DNA of 5,692 nt from DASSFZ01 sp036514635 (GTDB lineage: Bacteria; Chloroflexota; Anaerolineae; Fen-1058), in the NCBI GenBank assembly GCA_036514635.1, contig DATBWU010000143.1, positions 1-5,692 of the forward strand, read 5' to 3'. This document shows positions 4,665 through 5,692 of the stretch, in pieces. Position 1 is the first letter of the stretch. Every line of letters starts with the position of its first letter. The position numbers and the translations under genes were made by a program. A model generated the notes under the pieces. That model searched no databases, had not been told where the DNA came from, and saw nothing but the letters and a program-made list of their open reading frames with translations.

Positions 4665-5692
4665 TCAAGGCGTCGTCGCGTCGTAAATCGACAGCAATTG
4701 CCGCGCCGCTTTCTCCCAGGTGAACTGCGCCGCGCGCTCCAGGCCCAGGCGCAGGAAGGCATCGCGCGCCGAGGCATCCTTCAGCAGGCCGATCAACCCG
4801 GCAGCGATTGCATCCACGTCGAGCGGATCGACCAGCAAGCCGGCGTCGCCGATGACTTCGGGGACCGACGACACGTTCGCGCCGATCACGGGTGTGCCAC
4901 ACGCCATCGCCTCTAGCACGGGCAGGCCGAAACCCTCGTACAGCGAAGGGTACGCGAAGATCGCCGCCGCCGAGTACAGCGCCGGCAGATCGGCCTCGTC
5001 GACGAAGCCGGTGAACTTCACCCGGTTCTCCAGATCGAGTCGTTTCACCTCGGCGAAGATGTCGTCGAACATCCAGCCTTTGCCGCCGGCGATGACGAGA
5101 TTCACGTCGCCCATCCAGGCCGCCCCGATCTGCCACCACCGGCCCACCACCTGCGCGAAGGCCTGAATCAGCCGGACGTAGTTCTTGCGCGGCTGGATCG
5201 TGCCGAGGGCCAGCACGAATGGGCCGTGGCCCAGATCGTACCGGGCGCGCACGGCGTCGAGCGCCGCCCGATCGCGAACGGGCTTGAAGCGCGCATCGAC
5301 GCCGCTGAGCAAAACGTCGATCTTGCCGGGCGGTGTCTCGAAGAGCGCGGTGAGGTCGTTCTTGGTCGCCTCCGAATCGGCCAGCACCCGATCGGCGCGG
5401 GCGACCGATCGCGGCACGGCACGGTTGAGGTAAGCCCGCAGCGACGGAACTGCCGAATCCGGATCGCGGATGAACGACAGATCGTGGACGGTCAGCAGCG
5501 TGCGCGTCTGCGATCGCGTCGGCGGCAATGTGAAGTCCGGCGAGTGGAATACATCCAGCGGGCCGGTGATCAGTTCGACAGGGATCGGTATCTGCAACTT
5601 ATGCCAGACGCGGGCGAGCCACTTGTCGTGGAAGGGCAGGCGGCGGATGCGCGTCGCCGGCGGCAGCGGGCCGAAGGGCCGATCGGCGCGCC
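4665..5692 (-). CDS. GT4-family glycosyltransferase (5' end outside window)
   Basis: Retaining GT-B fold glycosyltransferase that moves a sugar from a nucleotide-sugar donor, probably in cell-surface polysaccharide or glycoconjugate assembly; donor and acceptor cannot be told. About 341 residues are in the window. The reading frame stays open to the right edge, with PFGPLPPATR and KWLARVWHKL before the DVFHSPDFTLPP segment typical of the N-terminal domain, so a TTG at 5597 is not the start. The C-terminal domain shows LALGTIQPRKN (start of the nucleotide-sugar-binding half), VIAGGKGW, VKFTGFV and YPSLYEGFGLPVLEAM, which holds the E-x7-E motif (EGFGLPVLE). CGTPVIGANVSSVPEV and GDAGLLVDP follow, all standard for GT4. 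Length suggests about 30-50 N-terminal residues are missing. GC is the highest in the window. It is separated from the cupredoxin gene by ~210 bases. Confidence 0.93.
   Translation of the reverse strand, partial: RADRPFGPLPPATRIRRLPFHDKWLARVWHKLQIPIPVELITGPLDVFHSPDFTLPPTRSQTRTLLTVHDLSFIRDPDSAVPSLRAYLNRAVPRSVARADRVLADSEATKNDLTALFETPPGKIDVLLSGVDARFKPVRDRAALDAVRARYDLGHGPFVLALGTIQPRKNYVRLIQAFAQVVGRWWQIGAAWMGDVNLVIAGGKGWMFDDIFAEVKRLDLENRVKFTGFVDEADLPALYSAAAIFAYPSLYEGFGLPVLEAMACGTPVIGANVSSVPEVIGDAGLLVDPLDVDAIAAGLIGLLKDASARDAFLRLGLERAAQFTWEKAARQLLSIYDATTP
4998..5003. other. Second GTCGAC site, in the glycosyltransferase gene
   Basis: This is the only other GTCGAC I find in the window. It lies within the glycosyltransferase coding region and would be a second substrate for the R-M pair, should the inferred specificity hold. 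Confidence 0.55.

Noticed and set aside
5595..5597. TTG as the true start of the glycosyltransferase
   Set aside because: The frame continues open and family-like upstream to the window edge, so the real start is outside the window.

Overview
The window looks like a chromosomal segment of a moderately to highly GC-rich bacterium. The patatin-like protein, the cupredoxin lipoprotein and the low-complexity intergenic repeats resemble Chloroflexota (Anaerolineae or Chloroflexia type). That placement is an inference from general resemblance, since there is no rRNA or marker gene here. All six genes that can be supported lie on the minus strand, so transcription runs from high to low coordinates. 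The genes at both window edges are cut.

Layout in transcription order. (1) 5692-4665: the C-terminal ~341 residues of a GT-B fold, GT4-type glycosyltransferase. (2) 4664-4453: an intergenic stretch with a 10-bp inverted repeat, a TTGGTG-like low-complexity tract and a near-consensus sigma-70 promoter. (3) 4452-4072: a small lipoprotein with a type 1 copper site (cupredoxin), closed by a clear intrinsic terminator at 4052-4024. It forms a self-contained single-gene unit. (4) 3968-3516: a 150-residue protein resembling an ImmA/IrrE-type domain that has lost the HEXXH zinc motif. It sits behind a perfect TATAAT box. (5) 3434-2529: a patatin-like phospholipase with an intact Ser37/Asp166 dyad. 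(6) 2512-1562 and 1565-<1: a type II restriction-modification pair of the XamI kind, with the endonuclease gene first. The methyltransferase gene overlaps it by four bases (ATGA) and runs off the left edge.

The stretch 1-1565 is easy to misread as lacking a gene, because its open frame has no stop before the window edge. Codon-by-codon reading of the minus strand gives 521 uninterrupted residues with the full set of N6-adenine methyltransferase motifs, including DPAVGTGAF and NPPY. By family resemblance the pair should cut and protect GTCGAC, the sequence recognised by XamI and SalI. Two GTCGAC sites occur in the window, one of them inside the endonuclease gene.

From the ImmA/IrrE-like gene down to the methyltransferase, four genes are co-directional. 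The gap between the first two is 81 bases, the gap between patatin and endonuclease is 16 bases, and the last two genes overlap. No terminator is visible between them, so they could be one transcript. The R-M pair has visibly lower GC than the genes upstream, which suggests it was added to a resident locus. Whether the ImmA-like protein and patatin have any role in defence is open. No clearly unprecedented system is evident; the points most worth checking are the degenerate ImmA/IrrE protein, the R-before-M order and the possible insertion junction at the end of the patatin gene.
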